This document shows positions 36,661 to 46,172 of a DNA stretch of 64,000 bases, one piece after another. Every line of letters begins with the position of its first letter. Positions within the stretch are counted from its first letter, which is position 1. The notes beneath the pieces were generated by a model. The model did no database searches, was not told the DNA's origin, and saw only the letters and a program-made list of their open reading frames with translations. The stretch is from Kaistia soli DSM 19436 (lineage in GTDB: Bacteria; Pseudomonadota; Alphaproteobacteria; Rhizobiales; Kaistiaceae): contig NZ_FQUP01000002.1 of NCBI RefSeq assembly GCF_900129325.1, forward strand, positions 450,668 through 514,667. The letters are read 5' to 3'. Made by a program: the position numbers and the translations under genes.

Positions 36661-37683
36661 TCATGCGTCCACGAGCAGGTTTCTGAGGATGCGCACCTGA
36701 TAGTGGAAGGAGTTGATGCCGCTGCCGTTGTAGCGACGCGCCGCATAAGGCCAGTCGCATCCGAAATCGGAACGATCCGGGATGCGGCCATAATTGGCGC
36801 TGCTGTAGTAGGCGGTCGGCCGATAGGTCTGGCTAGAACCTGGGTAGAGCGGGACGCCGGGCTCGATCGCCACCTTGCGGGCGGCCCGCGCGCAGGCGCC
36901 ACAATCGGTCATGTAGCGGTGGTCGGACGATGAATAGCGGCAAAGGCGCAGCCGAAGGCGTGGATTCTCTGCGATCCGGTCGTCGGCGGTGTCGTCCGGC
37001 CCCACCACGAACCGGTTGAACTTCACCCTGAACTCTTCGATTGCGCTGGAGATATTGGTTGCGGGATCGCCGACCAGCGACGCGATCTCGGCTGGCGTCG
37101 CCGGGTGGTGGAACAAGGTGTACTGGCCGATGCCATAGCCGCGCGAGGTGATCCGGTCGGGATGGGCGGTGTCATTGCGATCGAGGCCCATGACGAGGAA
37201 AGTGTCGCGTCCGCCCGGCGCCGGCACATTGAAGTGCCTGCGGCCACTTTCCTGTTGCATCATCGCCAGCAGGAACGGCATCGGCACGCCGACGCCGGCG
37301 ATTCCCTGCAGCAGCGCGATGGCACGCGCATTCTCAGCAGCGGGATTCTCGGCGGACGGTATTTTCGGAAAGGCCGGGTCGGCCATCATCGTCGTGATGA
37401 TCCGGGCGAGGCGATCATCGATGCTGCCATCGACGACGAACCGCTCGCCTTCGGCATAGTCGCGCACGGCAACCGGCGCGCGACCATCCCGGCCGCGCGA
37501 ACCGCCGTCATTTTCGTTGAGGTCGATCTTGAGCGCCCGGACAGCGCGGGCCGTGCCGTCGCCAAAAACGCCGTCGATGCCGCTTCCGAGATATCCGAGA
37601 GCGCGAAGAGCGACCTGCAGCTCAAGAACCGATTGCCGGAAGCCGTCTCTAGCCGTTCCCGTGATATTGGCCGGTGAAGTCAT
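36661..37683 (-). CDS. Peptidoglycan-binding, lysozyme-like protein
   Basis: 340 residues from the ATG at 37681-37683, chosen because GGGGGG is spaced nine bases before it; two nearer-upstream starts sit on or before that site. The N-terminal PG_binding_1 repeat is VLELQVALRALGYLGSGIDG followed by VFGDGTARAVRAL (19-51). The second half looks like a lysozyme/transglycosylase fold: candidate acid E145 in LAMMQQESG, SRGYGIGQYT (180-189), and a C-terminal AARRYNGSGINSFHYQVRIL helix. Four Cys (C248, C261, C264, C309) cluster in between. No signal peptide. First gene of the three-gene unit with the membrane protein and patatin. Confidence 0.75.
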   Translation of the reverse strand: MTSPANITGTARDGFRQSVLELQVALRALGYLGSGIDGVFGDGTARAVRALKIDLNENDGGSRGRDGRAPVAVRDYAEGERFVVDGSIDDRLARIITTMMADPAFPKIPSAENPAAENARAIALLQGIAGVGVPMPFLLAMMQQESGRRHFNVPAPGGRDTFLVMGLDRNDTAHPDRITSRGYGIGQYTLFHHPATPAEIASLVGDPATNISSAIEEFRVKFNRFVVGPDDTADDRIAENPRLRLRLCRYSSSDHRYMTDCGACARAARKVAIEPGVPLYPGSSQTYRPTAYYSSANYGRIPDRSDFGCDWPYAARRYNGSGINSFHYQVRILRNLLVDA

Positions 37684-37786
37684 GGCGCGCATCCCCCCGG
37701 ATAGCCACCTCACCTAGGATGGTGGGAAGATCAGGGAGAATGCAAGCAAAAAGTGTGTTATACGCTTCAGTTGCAACCTTGGAGAG

Positions 37787-40700
37787 TTAGGGTGCTTTCG
37801 GGGTGGCCGGCGTCTCGGGTTTGACGCCTTTCACACGCTCGCGGATGCTCTGGAACGTGACGTAAAGCGCCGGAATGGCGAAGATGCCGACGAGCGAGGC
37901 GGCGAGCATGCCGCCGAAGACAGGTGTCGAGACGTTGCGCCGGGCCAGCATGGCGGCGCCGGTGCCGAACACCAGCGGCGCAAGGCCGAGAATGAAGGCG
38001 AACGACGTCATCATCACAGGTCGGAAGCGCAGTCGCGCGCCTTCGGTCGCCGCCTCCAGCAGCGGCATCCCCTGTTCGCGCCGCTCTTTGGCGAATTCAA
38101 CGATCAGGATGCCGTTCTTGGCGGCAAGGCCGATCAGCACGATCATGCCAATCTGGCCATAGAGATCGAGCGTCAGGTGGCCGACGACGAGGGCGAGGAA
38201 AGCACCGAGAATGCCAACCGTGACCGAAAGCAGCACCGGGACCGGGATCGTCCAGCTCTCATAGAGCGCGACGAGGAACAGGAAGGCGAACAGCACCGCG
38301 AAGCCGAGGATCATCCCCATCTGGCCTTCGGCGCGCTTCTCCTGGAACGAGATGTCGGTCCATTCGCCGCCATAGCCCGAAGGCAGCGACGTCGCGGCCA
38401 CGCCTTCCATCGCGGCGAGCGCCTGGCCGGATGAGACGCCCGGCGCCGGGCTGCCCTGCACCGTGACGGCCAGCTTGTTGTTATAGCGGATCAGCGCCTG
38501 CGGCCCGAGCACGATGCGCGTTTCGACAAGGCTGCGCAGCGCGATCATTTGGCCGCTCTTGCTGCGGACATTGATGCGGCTGATATCGTCAATCGACTTC
38601 CGGTCGCTTGCTTCGGCCTGTGCCTGCACCTGCCAAGTACGCCCGAACAGGTTGACGTCGTTCACATAGGCGCCGCCGAGCGAGGTTTGCAGCGCGGCGA
38701 AGATGTCGCTGATCTCGACGCCGAGGATCTGGGCCTTGTCGCGATCGATATCGAGGAACACCGACGGATTGCTGGCCGAGAAGGTGCTGAAGACGTTCGA
38801 GAGCTGCGGATCCTGGTTGGCCGCAACGAGCAGGCCGCGCAGAACCTGCGCCAGCGCTGCCGGATCGTTGTTGCTGAGGGCGCGCAGCACATAGCTGAAG
38901 CCGCCGCCATTGCCGAGGCCGATGATCGGCGGCGGCGCCAGCGGCAGCGCGCGTCCGCCGGTGACGGTGGCCAGCTTGCCCCGCAGCCGGCCCATCACGG
39001 CCGCCGCCGAATCGTCCGATGCGGTGCGCTCGTCGAACGGCTTCAGCGAAACGATGACGAAGGCAGCATTTGGCTGCGAATAGTTGTCGACGAAATTGAG
39101 CCCGATGATCGAGGAATAGTCGGCGATCGCCGGTTCCTCCTTGAGGATCGCCTCGACCTGCGAGACGACCGCGCCGGTGCGGCCGATCGAGGCGCCATCG
39201 GGGGTCTGCACCACCACGAAGAACGCACCCTGGTCCTCTTCCGGCAGGAAGCCCGTAGGCGTTACCTTGTTGAGTGCCACGATGCCGAAGCCGGATGCGA
39301 CCACCATGACGAGACCGATGATCGCGATGCGCACCAGCCGCGCGACGACGGCGCCATAGGCGTCGCGCACGCGGTCGATGCCGCGCATGACATAGCCGAT
39401 CGGCCCGCGCCGCGGCCCGTGATGCGGCTTCAGGAGGATGGCGCAGAGTGCCGGCGAGAGCGTCAGCGCATTGATCGCGGAGAGCAGCATCGCGACCGCG
39501 ACGGTGACGGCGAACTGGCGGAACAATTCGCCGGTGATGCCGCCGAGAAAGGCCACCGGGACAAAAACCGAGAGCAGCACCAGCGTGATGCCGATGATCG
39601 GCGCGGTGATCTCCGTCATCGCCGCCTTGGTCGCCTCCTTCGGCGACATCTCGGGATGGTGTTCCATCTTCGCCTCGACCGCCTCGACCACCACGATGGC
39701 GTCGTCGACGACGATGCCGATGGCAAGGATCAACGCCAGCAACGAGACGGTATTGGCTGAATAGCCGATGGCGTTCAGCACGATGAAGGTGCCGATCAGG
39801 CTGACCGGCACGGCGATGGTCGGGATCAGCGTCGCGCGGAAATTGCCGAGGAACAGGAAGACGACGAGGACGACGAGGACGAAGGCTTCGATGAGCGTGT
39901 GCTCGACGACCTCGATCGTCGCGCTGACGAAGGTCGTCGGGTCGTAGGTGACCTTCCAGTCGAGATCCTCGGGGAAGTTCCTTTTCGCTTCGTCAAGCTT
40001 GGCCTTGACGGCGGCAAGCGTCGAAAGCGCATTGGCGCCAGGCGCCTGATAGATGCCGATCAGCGTCGCGGGCGAACCGTTGAGCCGCGTCGATCGGTCG
40101 AGATTGGCGGCGCCGAGCTCAAGCCGCGCCACGTCGGCCAGGCGAAGCACCGAGCCGTCGGCATTGGTGCGGACGATGATCTTGTTGAACTCGTCGATCG
40201 AGGACAGCCGGCCCTTGGTCTGGATGTTGAGCTGCAGTTGTTGGTCGTCCGAAATCGGCTGCGCGCCGATGCGCCCGACCGCTGCCTGCACGTTCTGGCT
40301 CTGGATCGCCTTGATGACATCGGCGGTCGTCAGCCCGAGGCCCGTCAGCCGGTCGGTCTGCATCCAGGCGCGGATCGCATAATCCTGCGGCCCGAACAGC
40401 CTCGCGTCGCCGACGCCCGGCGTCGAACGGATGTCGTCGACCAGGTTGATGGTGGCGTAGTTCGAGATGAACAGCTCGTCATGCGTCTCCTTCGGCGAGG
40501 AGAGCGCAATGACGCCGAGGAGCGCGGACGATTGCTTCTTGACCGTGACGCCCTGCTTCTGGACGTCCTGCGGCAGCTTCGACAGCGCCACCTGCACGCG
40601 GTTGTTGACGTTGACGGCGTTGATGTCGGGATTGGTGCCGAGCTCGAACGACACCAGCAGCGAATAGCTGCCGTCATTGCCGCTGACGCTCTTCATGTAG

Positions 40701-40930
40701 ATCGACTTGTCGACGCCGACGATCTGGCTTTCGAGCGGCTGCGCGATCGTCGCCTCGACGACGGCCGCCGATGCGCCCGGATAGAAGGTCGTGACCGAGA
40801 CCTGCGGCGGGACGATATCGGGATATTGCGCCACCGGGATCGCCAGCAGCGAGACAAGGCCGGCGATGACCGTCACCAGCGCGATGACGATGGCGAAACG
40901 CGGGCGGTCGACGAACAGGGAGGAGATCAT
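37787..40930 (-). CDS. RND efflux pump inner-membrane transporter (HAE1, AcrB/MexB family)
   Basis: 1047 residues, 12 membrane helices with two large periplasmic loops. Proton-relay pair in the fourth helix: [19 protein letters not shown] (two Asp). Other marks: [38 protein letters not shown], and FTP-like N-terminus [18 protein letters not shown]. It likely exports hydrophobic drugs, bile-like detergents or plant phenolics. It starts 4 bases after the periplasmic adaptor gene. Neither an outer-membrane TolC-type gene nor a local repressor is adjacent. Confidence 0.95.
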   Translation of the reverse strand: MISSLFVDRPRFAIVIALVTVIAGLVSLLAIPVAQYPDIVPPQVSVTTFYPGASAAVVEATIAQPLESQIVGVDKSIYMKSVSGNDGSYSLLVSFELGTNPDINAVNVNNRVQVALSKLPQDVQKQGVTVKKQSSALLGVIALSSPKETHDELFISNYATINLVDDIRSTPGVGDARLFGPQDYAIRAWMQTDRLTGLGLTTADVIKAIQSQNVQAAVGRIGAQPISDDQQLQLNIQTKGRLSSIDEFNKIIVRTNADGSVLRLADVARLELGAANLDRSTRLNGSPATLIGIYQAPGANALSTLAAVKAKLDEAKRNFPEDLDWKVTYDPTTFVSATIEVVEHTLIEAFVLVVLVVFLFLGNFRATLIPTIAVPVSLIGTFIVLNAIGYSANTVSLLALILAIGIVVDDAIVVVEAVEAKMEHHPEMSPKEATKAAMTEITAPIIGITLVLLSVFVPVAFLGGITGELFRQFAVTVAVAMLLSAINALTLSPALCAILLKPHHGPRRGPIGYVMRGIDRVRDAYGAVVARLVRIAIIGLVMVVASGFGIVALNKVTPTGFLPEEDQGAFFVVVQTPDGASIGRTGAVVSQVEAILKEEPAIADYSSIIGLNFVDNYSQPNAAFVIVSLKPFDERTASDDSAAAVMGRLRGKLATVTGGRALPLAPPPIIGLGNGGGFSYVLRALSNNDPAALAQVLRGLLVAANQDPQLSNVFSTFSASNPSVFLDIDRDKAQILGVEISDIFAALQTSLGGAYVNDVNLFGRTWQVQAQAEASDRKSIDDISRINVRSKSGQMIALRSLVETRIVLGPQALIRYNNKLAVTVQGSPAPGVSSGQALAAMEGVAATSLPSGYGGEWTDISFQEKRAEGQMGMILGFAVLFAFLFLVALYESWTIPVPVLLSVTVGILGAFLALVVGHLTLDLYGQIGMIVLIGLAAKNGILIVEFAKERREQGMPLLEAATEGARLRFRPVMMTSFAFILGLAPLVFGTGAAMLARRNVSTPVFGGMLAASLVGIFAIPALYVTFQSIRERVKGVKPETPATPKAP

Positions 40931-40934
40931 GGGC

Positions 40935-42092
40935 TCAGCCCGCGCCCGGCAAGGTCGCAGCCGGCGTGGCGGTCACCGGGACGCCGGGTCGCAGCGCCTC
41001 GATGCCCTGCACGATGACCTGGTCGCCCGCCGCGAGACCGTCATCGACGATGGCGCTCGTGCCGCTTTCACCGCCGAGGGTCAGGCGGCGTGTCGCCGCC
41101 TTGCCGTCCTCGACTACGAAGACATAGACGCCCTTCTGATCGGCGATCAGCGCCGACTGCGGCACCAGGATCTTCTCGACCGGCTGTTCGAGCTGCAATG
41201 CGACCTTGACCAACTGGCCGTCGATCAGGAGCCCGTTCGGATTGGCGACCTCGGCGCGGACGAGCACGCTGTCCGTCGCGCGGTCGACCGAGACGTCGAC
41301 AAAGTCGATCTTGCCCGGAAATTCATAGGCGGTGCCGTCCGAGAAACGGATGAGCACCGACAGCGCGCCTGTGCCCGTCATGCGGTCAGCGCTTTTCAAC
41401 GTCAGGAATTCGCGCTGGCTGATCGGCATGGACACGAACATCGGATCCTGGCTGACGATCGTCGTCAGCACGCCGCTGTCAGGCCCGACGACATTGCCCT
41501 TGGTGACGCTGGTCCGGCCGATCAATCCGGTGATCGGCGACTTGATCTCGGTGTAGCCGAGATTGATCTCGGCGGTCTTCAGGTTCGATTCCGCGATCTG
41601 GACGTCGCCCCTGGCGGTGAGTTGCTCGGCCTGGCGCTGATCGCGGGTCGCTTGCGTGCCGGTCTGCGTCTTCAGCAATTCCTGGGCGCGGGCAAGCTGG
41701 GCGTCCGCGAAGGCGGATTGGCCGCGCGCCTTGTCGAGCGCACCCTGGGCCTGTGAGACGGCCGCCTCGAAAGGCGCCTGCTCGATCCGGTAGAGGAGGT
41801 CACCCTCCTTCACCTGCTGGCCTTCCTTGAACAGGACCGCGTCGAGATAGCCGGTGACGCGCGCGCGGATCGACACGCGCTGCATCGCCTCGATTCGCCC
41901 GACAAACTCCTTGGCCGGGTTGATCGGCTGCGCCTCCACAACGACGGTGCCGACGCGCACCGGCGCGGCGTCCTGCGCTCTCGCCGGGGGAGAAGCGGGC
42001 AGAAGCACCAGCGCCAGCAGCGCCGCGGAAACCAGACGGAGCGCCGGACGGTCACCGCCCCTGATCCATGCTCGATTGTTCAAGCTCGCCAT
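40935..42092 (-). CDS. RND efflux periplasmic adaptor (membrane fusion protein)
   Basis: 385 residues. Signal peptide [20 protein letters not shown] with cleavage near ARAQ-D. Adaptor layout: first beta-barrel strand ([19 protein letters not shown]), lipoyl half ([20 protein letters not shown]), coiled hairpin rich in Ala/Gln (about 95-165), second lipoyl half ([19 protein letters not shown]) and membrane-proximal barrel. No lipobox, so it is not a lipoprotein, unlike AcrA. Promoter region contains the palindrome at 42181-42190. Confidence 0.94.
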   Translation of the reverse strand: MASLNNRAWIRGGDRPALRLVSAALLALVLLPASPPARAQDAAPVRVGTVVVEAQPINPAKEFVGRIEAMQRVSIRARVTGYLDAVLFKEGQQVKEGDLLYRIEQAPFEAAVSQAQGALDKARGQSAFADAQLARAQELLKTQTGTQATRDQRQAEQLTARGDVQIAESNLKTAEINLGYTEIKSPITGLIGRTSVTKGNVVGPDSGVLTTIVSQDPMFVSMPISQREFLTLKSADRMTGTGALSVLIRFSDGTAYEFPGKIDFVDVSVDRATDSVLVRAEVANPNGLLIDGQLVKVALQLEQPVEKILVPQSALIADQKGVYVFVVEDGKAATRRLTLGGESGTSAIVDDGLAAGDQVIVQGIEALRPGVPVTATPAATLPGAG

Positions 42093-42180
42093 CCCCCGAA
42101 AGCAACGCGCCGCACGATCCTGTGCCGCGCTTCAGCGCAGCGGCATGGCGACCACATGTTCATCCATAGCCGAGAATTGC

Positions 42181-42190
42181 TGTCGCGACA
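42181..42190. promoter_or_regulatory. Palindrome TGTCGCGACA upstream of the RND genes
   Basis: Perfect 10-base palindrome 89 bases before the adaptor start, in the divergent region shared with the Nudix gene. Size and position suit a repressor site, but no regulator gene is adjacent. Confidence 0.3.
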
Positions 42191-42280
42191 CCCCGTATCG
42201 CGGCGGTGTTGCTTGACAGATTCGCGAGCGGAAGTCATCGAGCCGGCGCGGCGCCATCTGGTGAAGGGCGGGGGAGAATT

Positions 42281-42721
42281 CTGGAAAAGACGATTACCAT
42301 CGCGGCGGCGCTGATCCTGCGCGAGGACGGAAACGTGCTTCTGGTGCGCAAGAATGGGTCGCCGGTCTTCATGCAGCCGGGCGGCAAGATCGAGCCCGGC
42401 GAGACCGCGGCCGAAGCGCTCCGGCGGGAACTGAACGAGGAACTCGGCCTGACGATCGCGGTGGACGAGCCCATTCCGCTTGGACGTTTCGCGGCGGCGG
42501 CGGCCAATGAGCCCGGCTATCGCGTCGAGGCTGAACTTTTCCTGCTGGCCGCGACGGACGATGCGCAACCGGGCGCGGAAATCGCCGAGATGCGCTGGGT
42601 CGATCCCGACGTCCTCGGCGCGCTTGAGATTGCCACTTTGTCGCGCGATCACATCCTGCCGCTGAGCCGGCCGCCGCAGCGCCTTCTGGCACTGCTCGGC
42701 CGGCATCGAAGGGGCGCCTGA
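42281..42721 (+). CDS. Nudix hydrolase
   Basis: 146 residues if read from CTG at 42281. The Nudix box is complete: GGKIEPGETAAEALRRELNE followed by ELGL (Gly-X5-Glu-X7-Arg-Glu-X-X-Glu-Glu). The natural N-terminus EKTITIAAALILREDGNVLL begins right after a GGGGAG at 42271-42276, four bases before the CTG. The only conventional upstream starts are GTG 42206 and TTG 42209; they would add 25 unrelated residues, and a TTGACA at 42213-42218 that could be the -35 lies downstream of them. Substrate unknown; probably a nucleotide-sanitation or ADP-ribose-type pyrophosphatase. Confidence 0.82.
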   Translation: MEKTITIAAALILREDGNVLLVRKNGSPVFMQPGGKIEPGETAAEALRRELNEELGLTIAVDEPIPLGRFAAAAANEPGYRVEAELFLLAATDDAQPGAEIAEMRWVDPDVLGALEIATLSRDHILPLSRPPQRLLALLGRHRRGA

Positions 42722-42725
42722 CCGG

Positions 42726-43127
42726 TCAGGCCGGCTCAAAGTTCATGGCGACGCCGTTAATGCAATAGCGCAGATAGGTCGGCGCCGGTCCATCCTCGAA
42801 GACATGCCCGAGATGGCTGCCGCATTGCGCGCAGTGGCATTCGGTCCGCACCATGCCGTGGCTGCGATCGACAGTCGTCTCGACGGCGCCCTCGATCGGG
42901 TCATTGAAGCTCGGCCAACCGGTGCCGCTCTCGAACTTGCCGTCGGCCGCGAAGAGGGCCTGGCCGCAACCGGCGCAGAAGAATGTGCCGGGGCGCTTCT
43001 CGTGTAGCAGGGCGCAACTGCCGGGATACTCCGTGCCATGCTGCCGCATGATCCGGTACTGCTCCGGCGTCAGCAGCTTCCTCCACTCGTCGTCGCTGCG
43101 GGTGACGGGAAACGGCGTCGTCAGCAT
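42726..43127 (-). CDS. msrB: Peptide-methionine (R)-S-oxide reductase
   Basis: Repairs Met-R-sulfoxide in proteins. 133 residues, single-domain. Zinc site from two CxxC motifs: C51/C54 (FFCAGCGQALF) and C99/C102 (CHCAQCGSHLGHVF). Catalytic Cys is C122 in RYCINGVAMNF. The position that holds a resolving Cys in some MsrBs (GTGWPSF) is Thr. No signal peptide, so cytoplasmic. It converges with the Nudix gene (4 bases apart) and is followed upstream by an OhrR-like regulator, giving an oxidative-stress flavour. Confidence 0.96.
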   Translation of the reverse strand: MLTTPFPVTRSDDEWRKLLTPEQYRIMRQHGTEYPGSCALLHEKRPGTFFCAGCGQALFAADGKFESGTGWPSFNDPIEGAVETTVDRSHGMVRTECHCAQCGSHLGHVFEDGPAPTYLRYCINGVAMNFEPA

Positions 43128-43183
43128 GATGGTCTCCTCGATACTGGGTTTCGCTTATATGGGGCGGAATGGCCGTCGCGGCA

Positions 43184-43651
43184 TCAGTCCTCGCTCTGCA
43201 GCCTCAGCGCATCGCGCAGCGCCGACACGGCGACTGTGAGGCGGCCGATTTCGGCGATATCGAGCCCCGCCTTTTCAGCGATGCAGGCCGGAACGGCCTC
43301 GGCCTCGCGACGCAGGCTCCGGCCACGTTCCGTCAGGTGAATCCGAACCTGGCGCTCGTCGGAAGCATCGCGAAGGCGCGTGACGAGGCCATTCGCCTCG
43401 AGGCGCTTCAGCAGCGGCGTCAGGGTGCTCGATTCAAGCAGAAGCCGATCGCCGAGCGCGCTGACGGTTTGCCCATCCTGCACCCACAAGACTGTCATGA
43501 CGAGGAACTGGGGATAGGTAAGGCCGAGCGGCTGCAAGAGCGGGCGATAGATCTTGTTGAACGCGTGGCTCGCGGAATAGAGCGCGAAACACACGAAATC
43601 ATCGAGGCGCGGCACCGGGCCCGATGAAACAGCTTCTCCGCTCGTGGTCAT
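43184..43651 (-). CDS. MarR-family regulator of the OhrR type
   Basis: 155 residues. The OhrR hallmark is present: [20 protein letters not shown] with reactive Cys C21, then [20 protein letters not shown]. Winged helix near [19 protein letters not shown] and [20 protein letters not shown]. In the family, organic peroxides oxidise this Cys and release DNA. No ohr peroxidase gene is adjacent; msrB downstream (56 bases) could be a target. A perfect palindrome TCGTGCACGA lies in its upstream region. Confidence 0.9.
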   Translation of the reverse strand: MTTSGEAVSSGPVPRLDDFVCFALYSASHAFNKIYRPLLQPLGLTYPQFLVMTVLWVQDGQTVSALGDRLLLESSTLTPLLKRLEANGLVTRLRDASDERQVRIHLTERGRSLRREAEAVPACIAEKAGLDIAEIGRLTVAVSALRDALRLQSED

Positions 43652-43686
43652 GCCAACACTCCGTGCCGATCCACCCTTCAGATAGA

Positions 43687-43696
43687 TCGTGCACGA
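43687..43696. promoter_or_regulatory. Palindrome upstream of the OhrR-like gene
   Basis: TCGTGCACGA, perfect 10-base palindrome 36 bases upstream of the regulator's start codon, suitable for autoregulation. It does not look like the AT-rich TACAATT-type OhrR sites described elsewhere. Confidence 0.3.
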
Positions 43697-43735
43697 GACA
43701 ATCGCAAGCGGACTATCCTCCCGCCACTGTCCCGT

Positions 43736-44878
43736 CTAGCTTGGAGGCTTGGCCGGAACGAGCCGCAGCAGGCGGCCTGGATCGTCGTCCTCGATCAGCC
43801 AGAGCGCCCCATCCGGCGCCACTGCGACATCGCGGATGCGGGCGCCCATCTCCCAGCGCTCCGTTTCATTCGCGTTGCCCTTGCCGTCGAACGTGACGCG
43901 CACCAACGCGTCCACAGCGAGGCCGCCGATGAAAGCTGACCCGCGCCATTGCGGGAACATGCTGCCCTCGTAGAAGACGAGACCCGCCGGTGCGATGACG
44001 GGATTCCAGTAGAGCGCGGGCGCCGCGAATTCAGGACGCGTCGCATGGCGCGGGATCGCCGTGCCATTGTAGTTGTCGCCGTTGGAAACGATCGGCCAGC
44101 CATAATTCCGGCCCGGCTCGATCAGGTTCAACTCGTCGCCGCCGCGCGGGCCCATTTCGTTCAGCCAGAGCGCGCCATCGGGCGCGAAGGCGAGGCCATA
44201 GGGGTTGCGGTGCCCGGTGCTCCAGGTCTCGCCGCGCACCCCGCCCGCCGCGGCATCGGGATTGTCCGGTGCGGCCTTCCCGTCAAGCGTCACCCGTAGC
44301 ACCTTGCCGCGCGCCTCATCCGGGTTCTGCGCGCTTTCGGGCCGCATACGGTCGCCAACGGTCAGGAAAAGGTGAGTTCCTGCGGGATCGAAGGCGATGA
44401 TCCCGCCCGGCTGCCCTCCGCCGCCTTCCGGCGTCTGGCGCCATATGACGACAAGATCGTCGAGGCGCCCTCTCCCGTCCACCTCCTCGAGGCTCAGCTT
44501 CGCGCGCGCCAGCATCAGAGTGCCGCCGCTGCCCTCGGGCGCGACATAGGTCAGGTAGACGATCTGGTCGCGCGTGAAATTCGGCGACGGCGCGATGTCG
44601 AGCAGGCCGTTCTGGCCCTTCGCCGCGACCGCCGGCACATTGCCGATCGGCATCTTCTGGCCGCCCTCCGTTACCAGGAAGAGGTGGCCCGGCTTCTCGG
44701 TGACGAGCATCCGTCCGTCCGGCAGGAAAGCGAGGGCCCAGGGCGTATCGAAGCTCGCGACTTCGGTCGCCGCGAAAGGCTTGGTCGTGCTCGGCTTGTG
44801 ATCGCCGGCGTTGACGCTGGCGGCATGGGCGCTCGTCGTGAGCAGGAGCAGCAGGGCGGCGGTCGCGATCGGTTTCAT
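43736..44878 (-). CDS. PQQ-dependent aldose/sorbosone-type sugar dehydrogenase
   Basis: 380 residues with signal peptide MKPIATAALLLLLTTSAHA. Six-bladed propeller of the soluble glucose dehydrogenase/Asd (YliI) family: FDTPWALAFLPDGRMLVTEK, GQNGLLDIAPSPNF, TLMLARAKL, STGHRNPYGLAFAPDGALW, EMGPRGGDELNLIEPGRNYG and GWPIVSNGDNYNG. It oxidises aldoses in the periplasm using PQQ; no PQQ synthesis genes are in the window. Close to the cyo genes, so electrons could enter the quinol pool. The usual GG-RLAF motif reads GGGQPGGIIAFDP here. Confidence 0.9.
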   Translation of the reverse strand: MKPIATAALLLLLTTSAHAASVNAGDHKPSTTKPFAATEVASFDTPWALAFLPDGRMLVTEKPGHLFLVTEGGQKMPIGNVPAVAAKGQNGLLDIAPSPNFTRDQIVYLTYVAPEGSGGTLMLARAKLSLEEVDGRGRLDDLVVIWRQTPEGGGGQPGGIIAFDPAGTHLFLTVGDRMRPESAQNPDEARGKVLRVTLDGKAAPDNPDAAAGGVRGETWSTGHRNPYGLAFAPDGALWLNEMGPRGGDELNLIEPGRNYGWPIVSNGDNYNGTAIPRHATRPEFAAPALYWNPVIAPAGLVFYEGSMFPQWRGSAFIGGLAVDALVRVTFDGKGNANETERWEMGARIRDVAVAPDGALWLIEDDDPGRLLRLVPAKPPS

Positions 44879-44986
44879 GGGATATCAATGCGTCGGACGA
44901 CGGTCGGTTCACGCGATATAGGCGGGGCCGTCGAGGACGAAGGCTACGCAGCAGCGTTTTCCGAACACATTGACGTTACGCTGCGC

Positions 44987-45763
44987 TCAGCGGGCGGCGC
45001 GGCGCTCGCCAAGCACGACATAGACCATCGCGGCCGCAAGCAGGGCCGCCATGCCGAACCAGGTCAGCGCATAGATGAGGTGGTTATTGGGGAAGGCAAT
45101 GACGGTGAGCCCGCCGATCGGCAAGCCGCCCGGATTCTCCGTCGCGTCGGCATCGACGAAATAAGGCGCGACCGGACCGAGATCCTTAGCCGCTGCGATA
45201 GCCGCGACATCGCGCGAATACCAGCGATCGGCTGCCGGATCATTGGCGCGCAGGAAGCCGCCGCCCGGCTCCGAAATGCGCATCAGCCCGGCAAAGGCCG
45301 TGTCGCCGGCGATCTGGCCCTCGGACCTAGTCGAGGCATCGCGCCGGTCGCCGGGCACGAAGCCGCGGTTGACGAGCACGGTGAATCCCCAATCAGTCGC
45401 AAAAGGCGTCATGACCCAGAAGCCGCCTCCACGTTCGGTGACGGCCTGGACGAGCGTCTCGCGATCATTGAGGAACTGGCCGGACAGCGCGACGCGGCGA
45501 TATTCGTCGTCGCGCGCGTTGATCGTCGGCCACTCCGGGGGGCCGGGCGCGGCGACCGGTGCCGCGTCGACGCGCTCCTCGACCTTTTGGATGAGGTCGA
45601 GCTTCCAGCTGCGACGCTGCAACTGCCAGGCGCCGAGCGCCGTCAGAAGAACCACCGCGCAGCAGCCCACGGCGATCAGGGCGGTCAGCCGCCATCGTGG
45701 TTGCGCGACCTCAGGTGACGCCTGCGGTCCCACGCCCCCGCCGGGAGCGCCGGTTCCGCTCAT
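44987..45763 (-). CDS. SURF1-family oxidase assembly protein
   Basis: 258 residues; two membrane segments (near LTALIAVGCCAVVLLTALGA and LIYALTWFGMAALLAAAMVY) flanking a periplasmic domain. SURF1 motifs: LGAWQLQRRSWKLDLI, VNRGFVPGDRR, and the C-terminal NNHLIYALTWF. The protein helps insert haem into haem-copper oxidases. It begins 11 bases after cyoD, so it belongs to the cyo operon; no cyoE (haem O synthase) follows in the window. Confidence 0.93.
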   Translation of the reverse strand: MSGTGAPGGGVGPQASPEVAQPRWRLTALIAVGCCAVVLLTALGAWQLQRRSWKLDLIQKVEERVDAAPVAAPGPPEWPTINARDDEYRRVALSGQFLNDRETLVQAVTERGGGFWVMTPFATDWGFTVLVNRGFVPGDRRDASTRSEGQIAGDTAFAGLMRISEPGGGFLRANDPAADRWYSRDVAAIAAAKDLGPVAPYFVDADATENPGGLPIGGLTVIAFPNNHLIYALTWFGMAALLAAAMVYVVLGERRAAR

Positions 45764-45773
45764 GGGCGCTGGC

Positions 45774-46172
45774 TCATGGCAACTGGCTCATGTCGTGGCC
45801 GGGCATCATATTGGTGTTGAGATGATACATGACCCACAGCGATCCGGTCAGCGCGATGACGACCAGGATCAGCGTGAAGAGCAGCGCCATCATCGACCAG
45901 CCGCCCTCGGCCTTCATGTTCATGTGCAGGAAGCAAATCATGTGCACGAAAATCTGCGCCACGGCAAAAGCGATGATCGTGATCGCCGTGACCTGCGTCG
46001 GCAACGTGCCGCTCATCACCAGCCAGAACGGGATCGCTGTCAGGATCACCGACAGCACGAAACCGACGGTGTAGCTCTTCAGCGTACCCTGCGGATGCGC
46101 GGCATGATCGTGGTCATGGTCATCGCCATGATGGTGGCCGGCAGGCGCAGCGGCGTCGGCAGTCGAGCTCAT
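45774..46172 (-). CDS. cyoD: Cytochrome o ubiquinol oxidase subunit IV
   Basis: 132 residues, three membrane segments (SYTVGFVLSVILTAIPFWLV, AITIIAFAVAQIFVHMICFL, ALLFTLILVVIALTGSLWVM). Family mark VHMICFLHMN. The N-terminal 26 residues carry an unusual His/Asp cluster (HHHGDDHDHDHAAH) that could bind metal. Start ATG overlaps the cyoC stop by four bases. Confidence 0.94.
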   Translation of the reverse strand: MSSTADAAAPAGHHHGDDHDHDHAAHPQGTLKSYTVGFVLSVILTAIPFWLVMSGTLPTQVTAITIIAFAVAQIFVHMICFLHMNMKAEGGWSMMALLFTLILVVIALTGSLWVMYHLNTNMMPGHDMSQLP

